This document shows positions 1 through 11,146 of a stretch of DNA of 64,000 nt, piece after piece. The stretch is from Spisula solida (lineage: Eukaryota; Mollusca; Bivalvia; Venerida; Mactridae). Each line of letters opens with the position of its first letter. Position 1 is the first letter of the stretch. The notes beneath the pieces were generated by a model. The model searched no databases. It saw only the letters and a list, made by a program, of their open reading frames with translations, and was not told the DNA's origin. The translations under genes were made by a program, and so were the position numbers. Location: positions 17,893,501 through 17,957,500 of the forward strand of contig OX365944.1 of the NCBI GenBank assembly GCA_947247005.1, in the 5' to 3' direction.

Positions 1-336
1 TATTTAGTTAGATATGATAAAATTATATTTTCAAGAGTAATATTTCTTATGCAGGCCTACACCGATGGTCAGCATAATGCTGTCTATTAGGATTAAATTT
101 AGTAGATCTAGATACCTTAGATACCTATCTTTATTCATTTGATTTTGCATTGACCCGACCTATTAAATAAATACGCTCATTAGGAATAGTCTAGTTGGAT
201 TGTCGACCCTATAAAAATTAAGTGTCCGTAGTTTTACTGCATTACCTGAATTTATTTGGCGAGCCAAACTTCCTCACCCTAGATTTTTCTAGAATTTTGA
301 TATGTTATATGTCAATGTTTTCTGATGCCAAAACAA
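1..336. other. Unassigned AT-rich sequence
   Basis: No exon, repeat or RNA gene is recognisable here. It borders a LINE fragment and may be its diverged flank. Confidence 0.5.
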
Positions 337-639
337 TCAAATTTGTTTATTTTGCAATTTGTTTGAGGTTAAGCCTATTTTTACTGTAGAATGACTAGAC
401 TTAATTGGTATTGCAAAATTAAGCAGCCACTTATCAATCCAGTTGCAAAGTTTCTCAAGGTCACTTTCAATTTTATCTTGGTCATCAGAAGTATGTATAG
501 CACGATAAATTTTACTGTCGTCAGCAAACAATTTATATACTGATTCTAGTTCATCTGGCATGTCTTTCATATAAATTAAACTGGTCCAAATACAGAGCAT
601 TGAGTGATGCCCGAAGTTACTAGCTTCAATTCTGCGCAT
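337..639 (-). pseudogene. LINE reverse transcriptase fragment
   Basis: A 100-codon open stretch holds the reverse transcriptase core motif FADDSKIYR, preceded by a YMKDMPDELESVYKLF-like segment and followed by a DLEKLCNWIDKWLLNF-like helix. This is the arrangement after the catalytic YADD/FADD box in non-LTR retrotransposons of the Jockey/CR1 type. The upstream palm domain, endonuclease and 3' end are missing, so this is a truncated dead copy. It lacks the hundreds of residues a working enzyme needs. The clade assignment is from motif memory only. Confidence 0.75.
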
Positions 640-787
640 ATACCGTTCACGACAACTCGTTGCCTTCTATCAGATAAACAGTTGTTACTAGTATTATAAG
701 CGGTTCCAGATTTTTAGTTAACAATACGAGTATATTCCCCATACATAACAGATTTAGTGACGGGATGAACAGAAAATAGTCATTAAA

Positions 788-1017
788 AATTGCAAACAAT
801 ACAGAAGTCCTCTACCGGTTTGAAGCCATTTTCAATGTTTCTGTTGCCATAGCAAACACAATTTATGTCGGAATTAAAATATTGTTCGAAGTGCATAATC
901 CACCACATACCGAGTTTCCTAAACCTAGTTTGGAAACTGTCCGAGTTATGTCGGGATTCAGATTTAAGACGAACGGACGGAGGGCAAACTTCTAGTCCCC
1001 TCCGGTTAAAATTGGTT
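788..1017 (+). mobile_element. HINE-like element, family A, copy 1
   Basis: A diverged copy of a dispersed element also present near 10.4, 11.5, 51.9 and 57.3 kb. It reads from the 'cagaagtcctctaccgg' end, through a phrase about 'catagcaa-cacaattt', to a GGACGGAC tract and a 'gtcccctccggtt' end. The orientation given places the GGAC tract at the 3' side. The terminal hairpin is decayed here. Confidence 0.7.
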
Positions 1018-1261
1018 GGGGTCTAATAAGGCTCAGATATATATGGCACAGCGCATATAACTCTTGCCCATTTTCATCTTTTTGTAGTTTCAAACTGTTT
1101 TTATTTAGCCGGGGGTGGAATTCAACATACTGAATATTCAGCATATACCACACCATATAGCGCGTAATGCTATGGGGGTATTACTAGTAAGGTAATCATT
1201 AAATTGTATTTAGGTGATGAGTTGGAATAATCGGTTTGTGTTTAGTTGGCAGGTTAATCCA

Positions 1262-1340
1262 GATTTTAGTTTGTTTTTATTTTGGCTTAACCGGTAGGGA
1301 ACTTCTGTATATGCTTGCAATTCTTAATGACTTGTTCATT
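1262..1340 (-). mobile_element. Truncated HINE-like element, family A
   Basis: Only the 5' end of family A remains: an 'aaccggtagggaacttctgta' phrase followed by 'tgcttgcaattcttaatgac', the same end as seen at 10.6 and 52.1 kb. Confidence 0.6.
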
Positions 1341-1489
1341 ACGTCATATCTCGATTTGTTCAATTACGTCATTTTACTTATTGAAAGTAGGTCATACGAC
1401 TAGACGGGCCTTTCAACGTTTTAGATACTGTTAATATACCCCCAGATACATAGTATATGGTGGCTATACTGGAGTCATGCTTGTGGTTG

Positions 1490-2005
1490 GTTGGTCCGTA
1501 TAATTTTGTCCGCGCTATTTCTCTGTAACCCTTGCTCAGATTTTTACAAAACTTTGTATGAATGATCAGTACCAAGTCTAGTTGTGCATATCGTCGGCAC
1601 ACATTGGTCGGATCAATTTTAAGGTAGTTATGGCCCTTTATTTTTTTACACTTATAAATTGTGTCCGTGCTATTTCTCTGTAACCCTTGGTCGGATTTTA
1701 ACAAAACTTTGTATGAATAATCAGTACCAAGTCTAGTTGTGCATAACGTCGGCACACGTTGGTCGGATCAATTTTGAGGTAGTTATGGCCCTTTAATTGT
1801 TTACACTTATAAATTTTGTCCTAGCTATTTCTATGTAACCATTGGTCGGATTTTAACGAAACTTTGCATGAATGATCAGTACCAAATCTAGTTGTGCATA
1901 TCGTCGACACGTTGGTCGGATCAATTTAAGGTAGTTATGGCCCTTTGTTTTTTACACTGAAAATTATGTCTGTGCTATTTTTCAGCAACCAATGGTCGGA
2001 TTTCT
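1490..2005. repeat. Tandem repeat, period about 155 bp, 3.3 units
   Basis: The phrase 'gtccgcgctatttctctg' and its variants recur at about 1508, 1663, 1818 and 1968. Each unit continues through 'aaaactttgtatgaatgatcag', 'tctagttgtgcatat' and 'gtagttatggcccttt'. Units differ by small substitutions, so this is an old array. The minus-strand open frame across it (1378-1755) is a by-product of the periodicity. The unit resembles HINE core repeats in length, but no terminal hairpins were found. Confidence 0.8.
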
Positions 2006-2439
2006 TTTTTTTTCAAGCATGTCATTTGCTTCTTGGAATTCAGACTCCTTTACTATGTCCATTCGTCGATTATTTTCACGAAACTACCTGTTAATTGCTG
2101 CCCGTACATGTTTCTATTGTACTCTCCCGCAACCTTTTCGTTATCAAATTTCCTTTTACGACTTTCACTCTGTTTCGGTTGAGCCTCCGTGAAGATTTTT
2201 TTCAGGTGCTCATTTAGTTAACCTTTCTCAACCGCAAGAAAATCTAGTTTTCCCCAGACGTTAGTACACCATTCCGAAATCGTATAATCAATATGCAAAT
2301 TAGACCTATAAATAGCTTTGGCTTTAAAACTGTTACACAAAAGAGGGTCATTGGCCCTTAAGCGCTCACCTGATGTCTAGCAGTTTAGGTAGAATCAGTA
2401 TTTGTTATGATATGACCTTAATATTGATGTAGATTTTAC

Positions 2440-2595
2440 AAATACACACTTTGTGGTCAGGTTTTATAAAGATGAGGTGAAAATAGATTTTGACCCCAGA
2501 TGACCAAGTTACGAACTCGACCTAGATTTCATAGAGACACACATTGTGACCAAGTTTCATTAAGATTATGTCTACAAGGCAGTCCAAAAGACGGC
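2440..2595 (+). repeat. HINE family B core fragment, left of an insertion
   Basis: Contains 'gaccccagatgaccaagtt', 'cctagatttcat' and 'gtgaccaagtttcattaag', which are the reverse complement of the 145-bp unit amplified at 60.9-62.1 kb. The same segment reappears at 3540-3650 on the far side of another element. Confidence 0.65.
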
Positions 2596-3488
2596 TATAA
2601 TCCCCCGCCGCATTAATGAACGTGAAATTGTCCAATTAGTTACACAATTGCTATGAGTTCATGCAATTTGGCCCAGGCGTTAATAAATTAAGGAGCGGAT
2701 GGGAAATGTAAGGTTCAAACCTTTGACCTTTTAACAGTAACATTGCCCTTGAACCGGCATGGTTGAAATGTGGGTTCTGTATCTTTATTAGTTGCACATT
2801 TGGTATCATTTTCATGCTCTTCGTTAAAAAGTTACGGAGTGGACATGAAATGTAAGATTTGAACTGTGACCTTGACCCCACATGGTTGAAATGTTTGTTC
2901 TGCATGTCGGCTTTATTAGTGGTTTCATGCAATTTGGCCCAGCCATTAAAAAGTTAAAAGAGTGGACGTAAAATGTAAGATTTAAACAGTTGATCTTGAA
3001 CCAGCATGGTTGGAATGTGGGTTCTGAACATCGTCATCATTAGTTACATATTTGGTATGAGTTTCATGCAATTCTGCCCAGGCATTAAAAGTAATGGAAT
3101 GGACACGAATGTAAGAGTCCAACCTTTGACCTTGAATTGTGACATTGACCTTGAACCGGCATGGTTGGAATGTGGGTTCTGCACTTCGACTTTTATTAGT
3201 TACACACTTGGTATGAGTGTCATTCAATTCAGCCCAGGCATTAAACAGTTATGGAATGGACACGAATGTAAGATTCCAACCTTTGAACTTGAATTGTGAC
3301 CATGACCTTGAACCGGCATGGTTGGGATATGGGTTCTGCACGGCGTCTTTATTAGTTACACATTTGGTATGAGTTTCATGCAATTCGGCCAAGGCATTAA
3401 AAAGTTAGATAGCGGACACGATTTTGTTACGGACGCATGGACGGAGACCATTCCTATAATCCCCTTCCACTTCGTGGCGGGGGATTAA
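2596..3488 (+). mobile_element. HINE-like element, family C, with internal tandem repeats
   Basis: The left end reads 'tataatcccccgccgc'. The right end forms a hairpin, TAATCCCC-TTCCAC-ttcg-tggcgggggatta, just after a GGAC-containing stretch ('cggacgcatggacggag'). The left end is an inverted match to the right hairpin arm. Inside are five degenerate units marked by 'gcatggttgaaatgtgggttctg' at about 2757, 2880, 3004, 3159 and 3316 (spacing 124-157 bp). The layout of subterminal inverted repeat, tandem core, GGAC tract and 3' hairpin is that of bivalve pearl/HINE elements. No transposase is present; it would need a helitron/helentron partner. Confidence 0.75.
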
Positions 3489-3660
3489 AAATGTGACCTC
3501 TCGAGTAACAACAAGGTTTTTCTGTGATGTGACCTAGTTTTTTACCCCAAATGACCAAATTATGAACTTGAGCTAGATTTCGTAGAGACATACATTGTGA
3601 CCAAGTTTCATTAAGATTATGTCAAAAAGTGACCTCTATAGTGTTTATGAATGAAAAAGT
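3489..3660 (+). repeat. HINE family B core fragment, right of an insertion
   Basis: Repeats the same phrases as 2440-2595 ('ccccaaatgaccaaatt', 'gtgaccaagtttcattaag'), adding 'gtgacctctatagtg'. With the left fragment it brackets family C. Confidence 0.6.
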
Positions 3661-4119
3661 AGTCCCGTCATGAAAGTAATTTGCATACGGAGCGGCTTTA
3701 TCGGGATATGAAAGACAGATCACATGACCGTATTATCCAATCAGAGTGTAGCCATTATGTGGCAATACACGAAGTTGTAATTATACATCGATAGACAAAT
3801 AACATTTGATTATAGGGGACAGAAGATACAATTGTACAAATAAGACTTGCATTTTCTTAGAACAGATGCAACGTGATTGTCCAGCGATTGTCCAGCGATA
3901 ATGTACTAGTAATGATCACACCAAGTAATTGTCACAATACAAAAACATCAATATGGAGTCTAGAAAAGGAATGCTAGGTAGATTAGATTGGATTTGGCGA
4001 TATTTGTATTTAAAAGCTTAGTTTACGAGGTGTTGATTAACATTTAGTTTTGTTTCCACCATGTATGGAAGATCAGAAGTTAGGTAACAACCAATGTTTT
4101 CTAGATTTTATTAGCCAAC
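3661..4119. other. Unassigned sequence
   Basis: No gene or repeat recognised. A short direct duplication 'attgtccagcg' occurs near 3878-3900. Confidence 0.4.
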
Positions 4120-4350
4120 CTGAGCACGAAGCGCTCAAGGTGAGCTACTGTGATCGCCCTATGTCCGACACCCGTCGTCCACCGTCCGTCGGTCAAGAAT
4201 TGGACTGTTAACACTCTAGAGGTCACAGTTTTCACTTAATCTTTATGAAACTTTGTCATAATGTTAGTCTCTATAAAATATTGGCCAAGTTCGTAACTAG
4301 GTCATCTGTGCTCAAAAACTAGGTCAAAAGCCAGTTCCTATGAATAACAA
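4120..4350 (-). mobile_element. Truncated HINE family B end
   Basis: A hairpin-like 'gagcacgaagcgctc' and 'aggtgagctactgtgatcg' are followed by a degraded GTCC tract (gtccgacacccgtcgtccacc) and one core unit ('gaggtcacagttttcac', 'tttatgaaactttgtc'). This is the GTCC-bearing end of the element seen whole at 60802-62131. The other end is missing. Confidence 0.65.
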
Positions 4351-4475
4351 TTTAGTCATAATAAAGACAGCACAATATCAATCATTACAGCCCTAAATAT
4401 GTTAAATGAACTAGACAATGTCCAACATCTTAAACAATCTGCAAAAAAATTAAGAAACATCATACAATTATTATA

Positions 4476-5058
4476 TCACAGATCACAAAAATTGAACAAC
4501 AATGAAACATATTTCAACAATCTTTTCATAGGGATATACCCAGACCCAGAAAGGCTAAATGGTTTCAGATCAGCACCACCGAGCAGAGTTGGCAGGATGT
4601 GCTCGGTGTCTGTGTCCGACTCGCTGTCCAGACCACAGCTGACTACAGCCTCCCTCACAATATCTCTAGCAGCAACAGTAGTAACACGCTTTCTAGACAA
4701 ACAAATAGTCTTCACTTTCTGCTTTTCCCATACGGACAACGTCCTCCTCTGTTATGATGTAATGTTTGATATTCTGGAGTAAACTCTCCTTTTCATTTAC
4801 TATTTCGTTGTTTCTTCTCATGGCATTCACAATTGCCATATGGACAGGGTAAATCCTTTTATTGGTATGGTTTTCCAACTCATTTTTGGACGTTGAGATG
4901 AATTTACAAATGCTGCAGTAAAATGGCACCATGTCCATTGCTACATGTTTCTTATAGAAGTGCTTGATCACCCTGGATCTTTCGCCAAGAAATCGAATTG
5001 GTGGGATGCATCTTGTACACCTGTAAACTCTGCCTCCGGAGTTATTGGTAGTTGCCAT
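4476..5058 (-). pseudogene. Zinc-finger-like gene of unknown function, frameshifted
   Basis: An ATG at 5058 opens a 121-codon frame starting MATTNNSGGRVYRCTRC. It holds one finger-like pattern, C-x2-C-x13-H-x4-H (VYRCTRC to HFYKKH), and a second C-x2-C-x12-H segment (FYCSICKF to NH) lacking its last ligand. The frame ends near 4693. The reading continues in the next frame from about 4739 for another 87 codons, through an acidic SESDTDTE stretch. The overlap near 4700-4740 is explained by one frameshift. A splice-acceptor-like 'tatcttcag' lies just upstream of the ATG. It looks like a member of a multi-copy invertebrate family. No function can be named; the frameshift could be real decay or a sequence error. 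Confidence 0.5.
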
Positions 5059-5195
5059 ATTTTCGGTAGGTGTTGTTGAACATCCTGAAGATAGAAATAT
5101 AATAAAAACAATATTACTGCTGGGTCAGTAAATTTGTATGTCATTGAATCACTGATTTGTCATTTCTACTTAATTAGTTGTCAAAAGGATGCTCA

Positions 5196-6530
5196 TACGA
5201 GGGTTGTTCAAATTGGAATGCAAGTGTTGCTATATCTTTCTTGTATCAATGAATTTTTAAAAATAGTGAGCTGTATATCAATTATCACAATATTGTATTC
5301 GCTTTAATTGATACCTAACATTTTAAAATCCGTTCAGTGTAGCTGTAACGACACGCCAATTAACACTGTCTACTCGTGTATACTAATGCTAAAATGATTG
5401 GGAAAATGTCAATTTTTTGGACCAAATTCGGCCCCATTTAATGATCGTTTTCTTAATGCGGGAGCAAATACAATATTTAAAATAACTTGTATGGTGAAAT
5501 GGTGTCATTTAATGCCATATTGATTTATTCATCAACTATTTGATAGTTTAAGAACTTCAAAAGTGGTGTAATTTTATTGGGAAATGAAACCCATGTACGC
5601 AATCAAAATACCGCAACATACTAGAAAATTGTTGAGAAAATCAAGTATTTATGGAAACTGGTGGAGTATTTACAGTTAGGCATATAGCTCAATGTGTTGG
5701 GACATCAGTAGGAGCGATTCATACAATTATCAAGTATATTACAAAAAATAGGATAATTATTATAGTTTGGGTACCCCTATCTGCTTTGAGACGCCAGCAC
5801 ATGTGCCCTTGCAAACTGTCCAAAAATAACAAAAACACAGTTTCTAGATAACAAAAGTCGACCGTTTGCAAATGTAATGACCACAAAGGAGACATGGGTT
5901 CATTTTGTCACCGATGCGACAGATCAATAAACAAATATGGGCCAACAAAGACAGAACAAAAGTATACATTGCAAAACGCACCATGGACGCCAGTAAAAAT
6001 GTACACTTTTGTCCATTTAAGCCAAGTTTTTACCATTTAATTTGATGTATAAAAAGGAAAATGGGTAAATGCAAAGCTTAACAAAGGTAAATTCCTTCAG
6101 AAATACTCCGACAATCGCTATCAAGCCAAATATTTGAAGGGTGACATGCTATTGCAGAGCAATGGGCCTCCTCCTGCAGCAGCCAATAACGCGACTTTTT
6201 GAGAAGCGTGAATGTTTTTGAGCTTTCTGATCATCCTTATTTGTTAAGCATTGTCCCCTGTGATCTTTATTTGTTTCAAACGACTCTTATATGGCATTGT
6301 CTGAAAAAATATCAGGTACGTTAAGATCTCAGTTTGGCTCATGTCCAGTAAATGCATAGTGGACCTAGGAATGATAACAAAATCGCATTTTAAAAAAGGG
6401 ATTACTGAATTAAACTTCGCATATGTATCAGAGGTGAATACTGCAATGGGACAAAAGGCTTGTTTCATTAGAATCTATAAAGGATATTTTTTATTGACTC
6501 AGTTGCATTCCAATTTGAACAACCCTCGTA
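5196..6530 (+). mobile_element. mariner-type DNA transposon, full length, inactive
   Basis: Both ends carry the same inverted repeat, CGAGGGTTGTTCAAATTGG and on through 'aatgca', flanked by TA on each side. The total of 1335 bp is the usual mariner size of about 1.3 kb. The CGAGGGTTG terminus is typical of mariner elements. The interior carries recognisable transposase remnants. The terminal repeats match closely although the gene is wrecked, which is common for copies mobilised by another source or simply better preserved by chance. Confidence 0.85.
5640..6470 (+). pseudogene. Decayed mariner transposase
   Basis: A helix-turn-helix-like segment (VRHIAQCVGTSVGAIHTII) is followed by a VWVPLSALRRQHM stretch. 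After a stop, the reading TKETWVHF matches the family's DETWVHYF catalytic box with the Asp replaced by Lys. Further on, 'PCDLYLF' matches the third catalytic box (S-x-D-[FYL]-[FYH]-LFP). Several stops and frameshifts separate these blocks, so no active enzyme is possible. The N-terminal DNA-binding part before 5640 is not readable. Confidence 0.7.
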
Positions 6531-7140
6531 TCAACATATTCTATTACCTACTGTCTCTGCCTTATCATTAAGTCATGATGCACGCGCACATGTATAAACC
6601 AATATATACATTTTTCTCATCATATTGTTATCACATATACAACTATACAAAAGAAAATCCTTCTTCTGTATATTCAAACTACATGTACACCGGTAAACAC
6701 TTTTACCAGTTTTCACAATAATTACAAATTTAGATATAATTACATTGATTCCATCTTTGAAGAAAAACTAACTTCATTTTACAATTTAACTAATGGAAAT
6801 TGGACATTATTTTAAACATAGTGCTACTTTACACCTCACTGTTACCTAATATCAAATCTCTCTGTTTTACCACCCCAGTACAATATACATGAATAGGTGA
6901 AGGAATTTAATCGCTATATACACATCATAAAAACATATTAGTTTCATATTTATTTTTTAAAATGACGATACACCCCTCTCTGGTATATTGTTTAACAATA
7001 GGGTATCTAGAATGATAAATACAGATTATAAGAAATGCTTTGTGTAGCATGATGATATCTTATTTGAGTAAATTACTAACCACACATAGTTGTGCCTGTC
7101 TATTACCAACCACTTTAATGATATGGTTGTCCACATATCA
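6531..7140. other. Unassigned AT-rich spacer
   Basis: No coding signal or clear repeat is visible. Confidence 0.4.
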
Positions 7141-7385
7141 AATCCCCTTGATGAGCGTTGTGTGAGGTGAATTCCTAACATCCAAACACAAGTTCTCTAA
7201 ATCCCCCTTGATGAGCGTTGTGTGAGGTGAACTAACATCCAAACACAAGTTCTCTACACCCCCTTGATGAGCGTTGTGTGAGGTGAACTAACACCCAAAC
7301 ACAAGTTCTCTAAATCCCCCTTGATGAGCGTTGTGTGAGGTGAACTCCTAACATCCTAACACAAGTTCACTAAATCCCCCTCAAG
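7141..7385. repeat. Minisatellite, period about 60 bp, four units
   Basis: Four near-identical units begin with 'ccccttgatgagcgttgtgt' at about 7144, 7203, 7258 and 7316, each ending '(a)acacaagttctctaaat'. A fifth truncated unit begins at about 7375. Units differ by one to four bases, implying recent expansion. Confidence 0.9.
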
Positions 7386-7858
7386 TAGATTCGAGGTAAA
7401 TTTTGTGGTTAATAACTAGGGTGGAGGATAGACACCCAACTACAATGCAGGGACGTCCTCTTCTTCATGTACCTCCTCCCATCACCCTACACAATTTGGG
7501 AAGGACAAGCTGTGAGAGAAACAATGATGTTTAATTAATCTTTTGAGATTCAAACAGGTCTTTTATTAGTCGAACCAATACAAAACACACATCCCCACAC
7601 ACAGTAAAACAGATTCCCCTGTCTTAGATGTATACATTTTTATTACAACATTTATTTTACTACAAAAGTTACAACCATTACAACATTTTTATTACAACTT
7701 TTGCAAAATTATTCTTTATATATAATTATGTTCATGTACAAAACGTTTACTCTGCAGCGTGAAATAGTCATGTCTTCTTCCAAACGATCGATTGTAAATA
7801 TCATTTTATTTCACTATTTTTTTTGTTTTCAATGTTCGAAGAAAGTCTTTCTTGCTAA

Positions 7859-8287
7859 TCAAATGGTTATGAATTGCAACCAATGAGGAAGAAATGTTTG
7901 AAATTTCATTACTTCTTCCAATGATTGAATGATGTCCTTTTCATTCACGTCCGTGAGCATTTCTTGAAAATAAAAAAGCTGATAAGTTCTTCATCACCTC
8001 TGAAGTCTCCCATAAGAGTCATGTTCTTATTGTGAGAGATGATTTGTTTGACAACCATAACAACACTCTCTCACCGTCATACCCTTAACATCACACAATG
8101 CTTTGGCGTAGATAAAGTCAAAGTAAGACTGCATCAACACAACACTGGAAGATGGTAGAGTTATGGAACACCTTAGCTGTCTTTTGTTGACGCTTGTTAT
8201 ACTGTCATACAATAGTGGAAAATTGAACTTCTTGTTGTTTAACAATATAACACGTTCTGTTGAGAAGTTCACATGGTTAATGGACAT
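7859..8287 (-). pseudogene. Cysteine-rich multi-copy gene remnant (CYGCQ motif)
   Basis: The minus strand reads open from 8287 through LPSSSVVLMQSYFDFIYAKA and then TVRECCYGCQTNHLSQ before a stop at 8027. Shifted frames continue with EHDSYGRLQ and, after a second shift, an acidic MLTDVNEKDIIQSLEEVMKF tail that stops at 7859. The ECCYGCQ-x-NH-x-SQ box followed by His recalls an uncharacterised protein family that is abundant in bivalve gene sets. That match is from memory and unverified. The two frame changes make this a broken copy. Confidence 0.4.
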
Positions 8288-8469
8288 GATAAGAAGCTAT
8301 TTTAACAAGGCATATAGACATGCTCACAAGATACTTGGACAGTTTACCAGTGTGACTTGACATATAATAATGTTGCACTGAGAAGTTCACATGCCCTACC
8401 GATATTTTAATACGTTTTTGTAACAATTTACAAAAACGTATAGACCTGTTCAAATGATGTTATAACAAT

Positions 8470-8960
8470 TTTAGAGGGACCTAGATATATGGACTCCGTT
8501 AGAGGAACCTATATCCAGTATGGACCCCGTTAAAGGGACCTAGCTATATGGACACCGTTAGAGGGATGTAGCTACCGTAAGAACCCCGTTAAAGAGACCT
8601 AGCTACCGAATGGACACCGTAAGAGGGACCTTGCTACCGTATGGACACCGTTAAAGGGACCTAGCTTTATGGACACCGTTAGAGGGACCTGTAACTGTTA
8701 CAAAACCCTGGACACTGTAAGAAGGACACGTAGACACACTGGTAACTATGTGTTATTACGGACACAGTTAAAATGACCTATGGACACCGTTGAAATGACC
8801 TATGGACTCCGTAAGAAGGACAATACACACTGGTTGAAAGACCTTGGCTATTCTAAGAATGAGCAGTGTACACTGTCGGAAACTCGGGGCACACTGTGAT
8901 GGGCATAGGGACTCAAAGGGAAGGACCCTGATTATGGACAAAGTAACGGCCCTTGTAACG
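8470..8960. repeat. Degenerate minisatellite with GGACACCGTTA units
   Basis: About a dozen imperfect units of roughly 31-40 bp follow the consensus 'gggacctagctatatgg' then 'acaccgttaga'. They are most regular at 8474-8700 and more diverged afterwards. The reverse complement of the unit (ggtcccttgtaacggtgtcc) also appears at 13.1-13.2 and 19.6-19.8 kb, so the array amplified part of a dispersed repeat. Confidence 0.75.
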
Positions 8961-9260
8961 TTGTCCATAGGTATCTGTTAATGTTTCCATGCCCATTCAA
9001 GTGTTTAAGCAGGAATAGTATGTATTATGTGCTTTCTATCCACATATTTTACGTAAATATACAGAGATACACGTATAGCTGTCAATAATTGTATAGACAC
9101 ACTAAAAAAAAGTCTTATGCCAATTCATGTAGAGTGTCGTCTAACATTAAAAGTCCTTCTAACGATGTCCAAAGGTTTAAGCTAGGTCCATATCCACTAT
9201 GATGTACATTTGAAGTGATTCACCTACCTGTATATTTAAAGCAGTTTAGTTTACTTATCA
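8961..9260 (+). repeat. Diverged copy of the 'GGTCC-TTGTAACG-TGTCC' repeat
   Basis: Phrases 'cttgtaacgttgtccatagg', 'gtcaataattgtatagacac' and 'tcttatgccaattcatg' appear in the same order as in the 186-bp unit at 19580-19765. Confidence 0.55.
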
Positions 9261-9656
9261 GTTACAGTATGCAAAAGTGTCCATCATTTTACTGATGCAT
9301 TGAAAAAAATATGTCCATAGACAATTAAACATATGGGTGTTATCTATATACATGGTATTGGTAAAGCAATACTATACCTTATCTTTTTTGTACCAGGCAC
9401 ATATGTTTCCTGGTGGTTGTGTTAAGCGAAAATATGCACAATTTGTTTTTTTGGGCATATTCCCCGCATAACTTTCAGAAATGAATCTTCGACATTCTGA
9501 CACAGTTGTCACCCCTGCAGACACAGGCCTGTGTATTTCGCTCCTAACATCCTTGTGTAAGGGACTAACAATTCCAATTAACTGTAAAACAGAGAAATTT
9601 CTTTATGACCTGAAATCAACCGATAAATATGCTTGATGAAATAACAGAGTATATGG

Positions 9657-9787
9657 CCCAACTTGATGCCTTTACACAGAATGTGACACGACATACATGC
9701 GTGAAAGTTCAACAAAATAGTCCAACTTGATGCCATTACACAGAATGTGACACGACATACATGCGTGAAAGTTCAACAAAATAGTTT
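9657..9787. repeat. Direct duplication of 62 bp
   Basis: Two adjacent copies run from 'ccaacttgatgcc' to 'gttcaacaaaatagt', starting at about 9658 and 9720. They differ at one base, so the duplication is recent. Confidence 0.9.
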
Positions 9788-9859
9788 CTAATGTGTCGGA
9801 GATATCCTAATGTAGATATAAATTCTAGCATTATAGTCTCGTGGTGCTCAATTTATAGC

Positions 9860-10106
9860 TCTGACTGATACCATTCAGAAGAATTTTCAGCATCCATACA
9901 TATCTCTTTACGTCTAATGTCTTCATATTTTCTTTAAACCAATCCATACTCTCTGAGAACAGTTACCCGTGTCACCGGGTGGTTGTTGTGACTGTCTGCA
10001 TTAGGAAGTTGCACGTAAAACCGTCTCTCAATCGTCTGTGTTGCTAAACCACAGCCCCTTAGTTGTGCACTGACATTTTCCGCACTCTCTCCGTGTTCTT
10101 CTTAGC
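9860..10106 (-). pseudogene. CaRF/ALS2CR8-like gene remnant, exon C
   Basis: A splice acceptor (attttctaacag) precedes 10106. The reading AKKNTERVRKMS runs in one frame, and ATQTIERRFYVQLPNADSHN followed by NHPV in another, then TRVTVLREYG; a WFKENMKTLDVKRYVWML stretch follows in a third frame. The ERRFYV-x-LP plus NHPV pattern is what I recall from calcium-responsive transcription factor (CaRF, ALS2CR8 domain) relatives, which are numerous in molluscs. Two frame changes mark it as dead. Family identity is from memory; a profile search with the ALS2CR8 domain would decide it. Confidence 0.45.
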
Positions 10107-10345
10107 CTGTTAGAAAATATGATAGTGAATTTTAAAGCTACATCCCATTGTAATTTTATTGTTTCGTGTTCCAATACAACTAATTACTAGAAACGGTCAT
10201 CCGGTGATATCTCTGAATTTTGGATACAAACACCGTCAATCATATTTTGCAAATAGTATTTATCACAGTCAATAAAAAAGTTAAGTCGTAAATATTCATT
10301 ATTCTTCATTTTGAATGGCCAATCATACAGAGTTAACACTATGTA

Positions 10346-10622
10346 AAGTACCCTACCGGTTTTTGACCGGAGGGGACTATAGGTTTGCCCTCCGTCCGTC
10401 AGTCAGTCGGTCCGTCAAAAAATCTGGATCCTGACATAACCCAAATAGTTTCCAAGCTAGGTTTATGAAACTTGGTATGTGGATAGGGGGCAATAAGGGC
10501 ATTATGCATGTCTAAAAATATTTTGATACTGACAAAAATTGTGGTTGCTATCAAAAACATTGAACATGACCTAAAAACCGGTAGGGGACTTCTGTATTGC
10601 TTGCAATTCTTAATTACTTGTT
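10346..10622 (-). mobile_element. HINE-like element, family A, copy 2
   Basis: The left end is the hairpin side, CCCTACCGGTTTTTGACCGGAGGGG, followed by a GTCCGTCAGTCAGTC tract. The right end is 'aaaccggtaggggac' plus 'tgcttgcaattcttaattac'. The two ends are inverted matches. It sits in what was the intron between exons B and C of the CaRF-like pseudogene. Confidence 0.8.
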
Positions 10623-11146
10623 TTTCCACGGACAGGGTCAGAAGCAATGAATATAATATATTCAATGGGAACAGGTCAGCATCTCTAAATCCATTAACCA
10701 CTACAGTTAGTTTTTCCCAAGCCTGCTTAAATACGGAAGCAAACACACATTTGGTTGCATGTTCCCCAATGTTTTGGAACATATAATTACGAACTGCCTG
10801 GCGCCACGCGCAGATCACAAGGCTGCATGATATGTGATACATACTCTAACAGACAGTACAGCTACTAGTATCACAAGAGACTCACATAGAACATTGTACT
10901 GCCTAACTGTCGTCCCTTGAATTAAAGTCATTATTACTATAACAAAAAGTGATGATTTTCCCCAAAACATATATATCAGTGGAGGTAAATTAAAGTACTA
11001 GTTTCTACTAAGTAGTTTCTTGTATAATGTGACTTAAATCAAGTTAAATGGTTATTGGCATTGTGCCACTGTACGCCTTCACAACGTTTCATTGTAGTAT
11101 GGTAACAGGTCCGTGTTGAGTGCAATAAAATATGAAGAAAAAATAC

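Noticed and set aside
1378..1755. 125-codon minus-strand frame
   Set aside because: It lies across the 155-bp tandem array and repeats itself (RLGTDYSYK-type phrases), so it is repeat periodicity.
7141..7385. CRISPR-like direct repeats
   Set aside because: Repeat units are contiguous minisatellite copies with no unique spacers, in a eukaryotic genome.
10399..10842. 147-codon minus-strand frame
   Set aside because: It crosses a family A HINE and has no domain.
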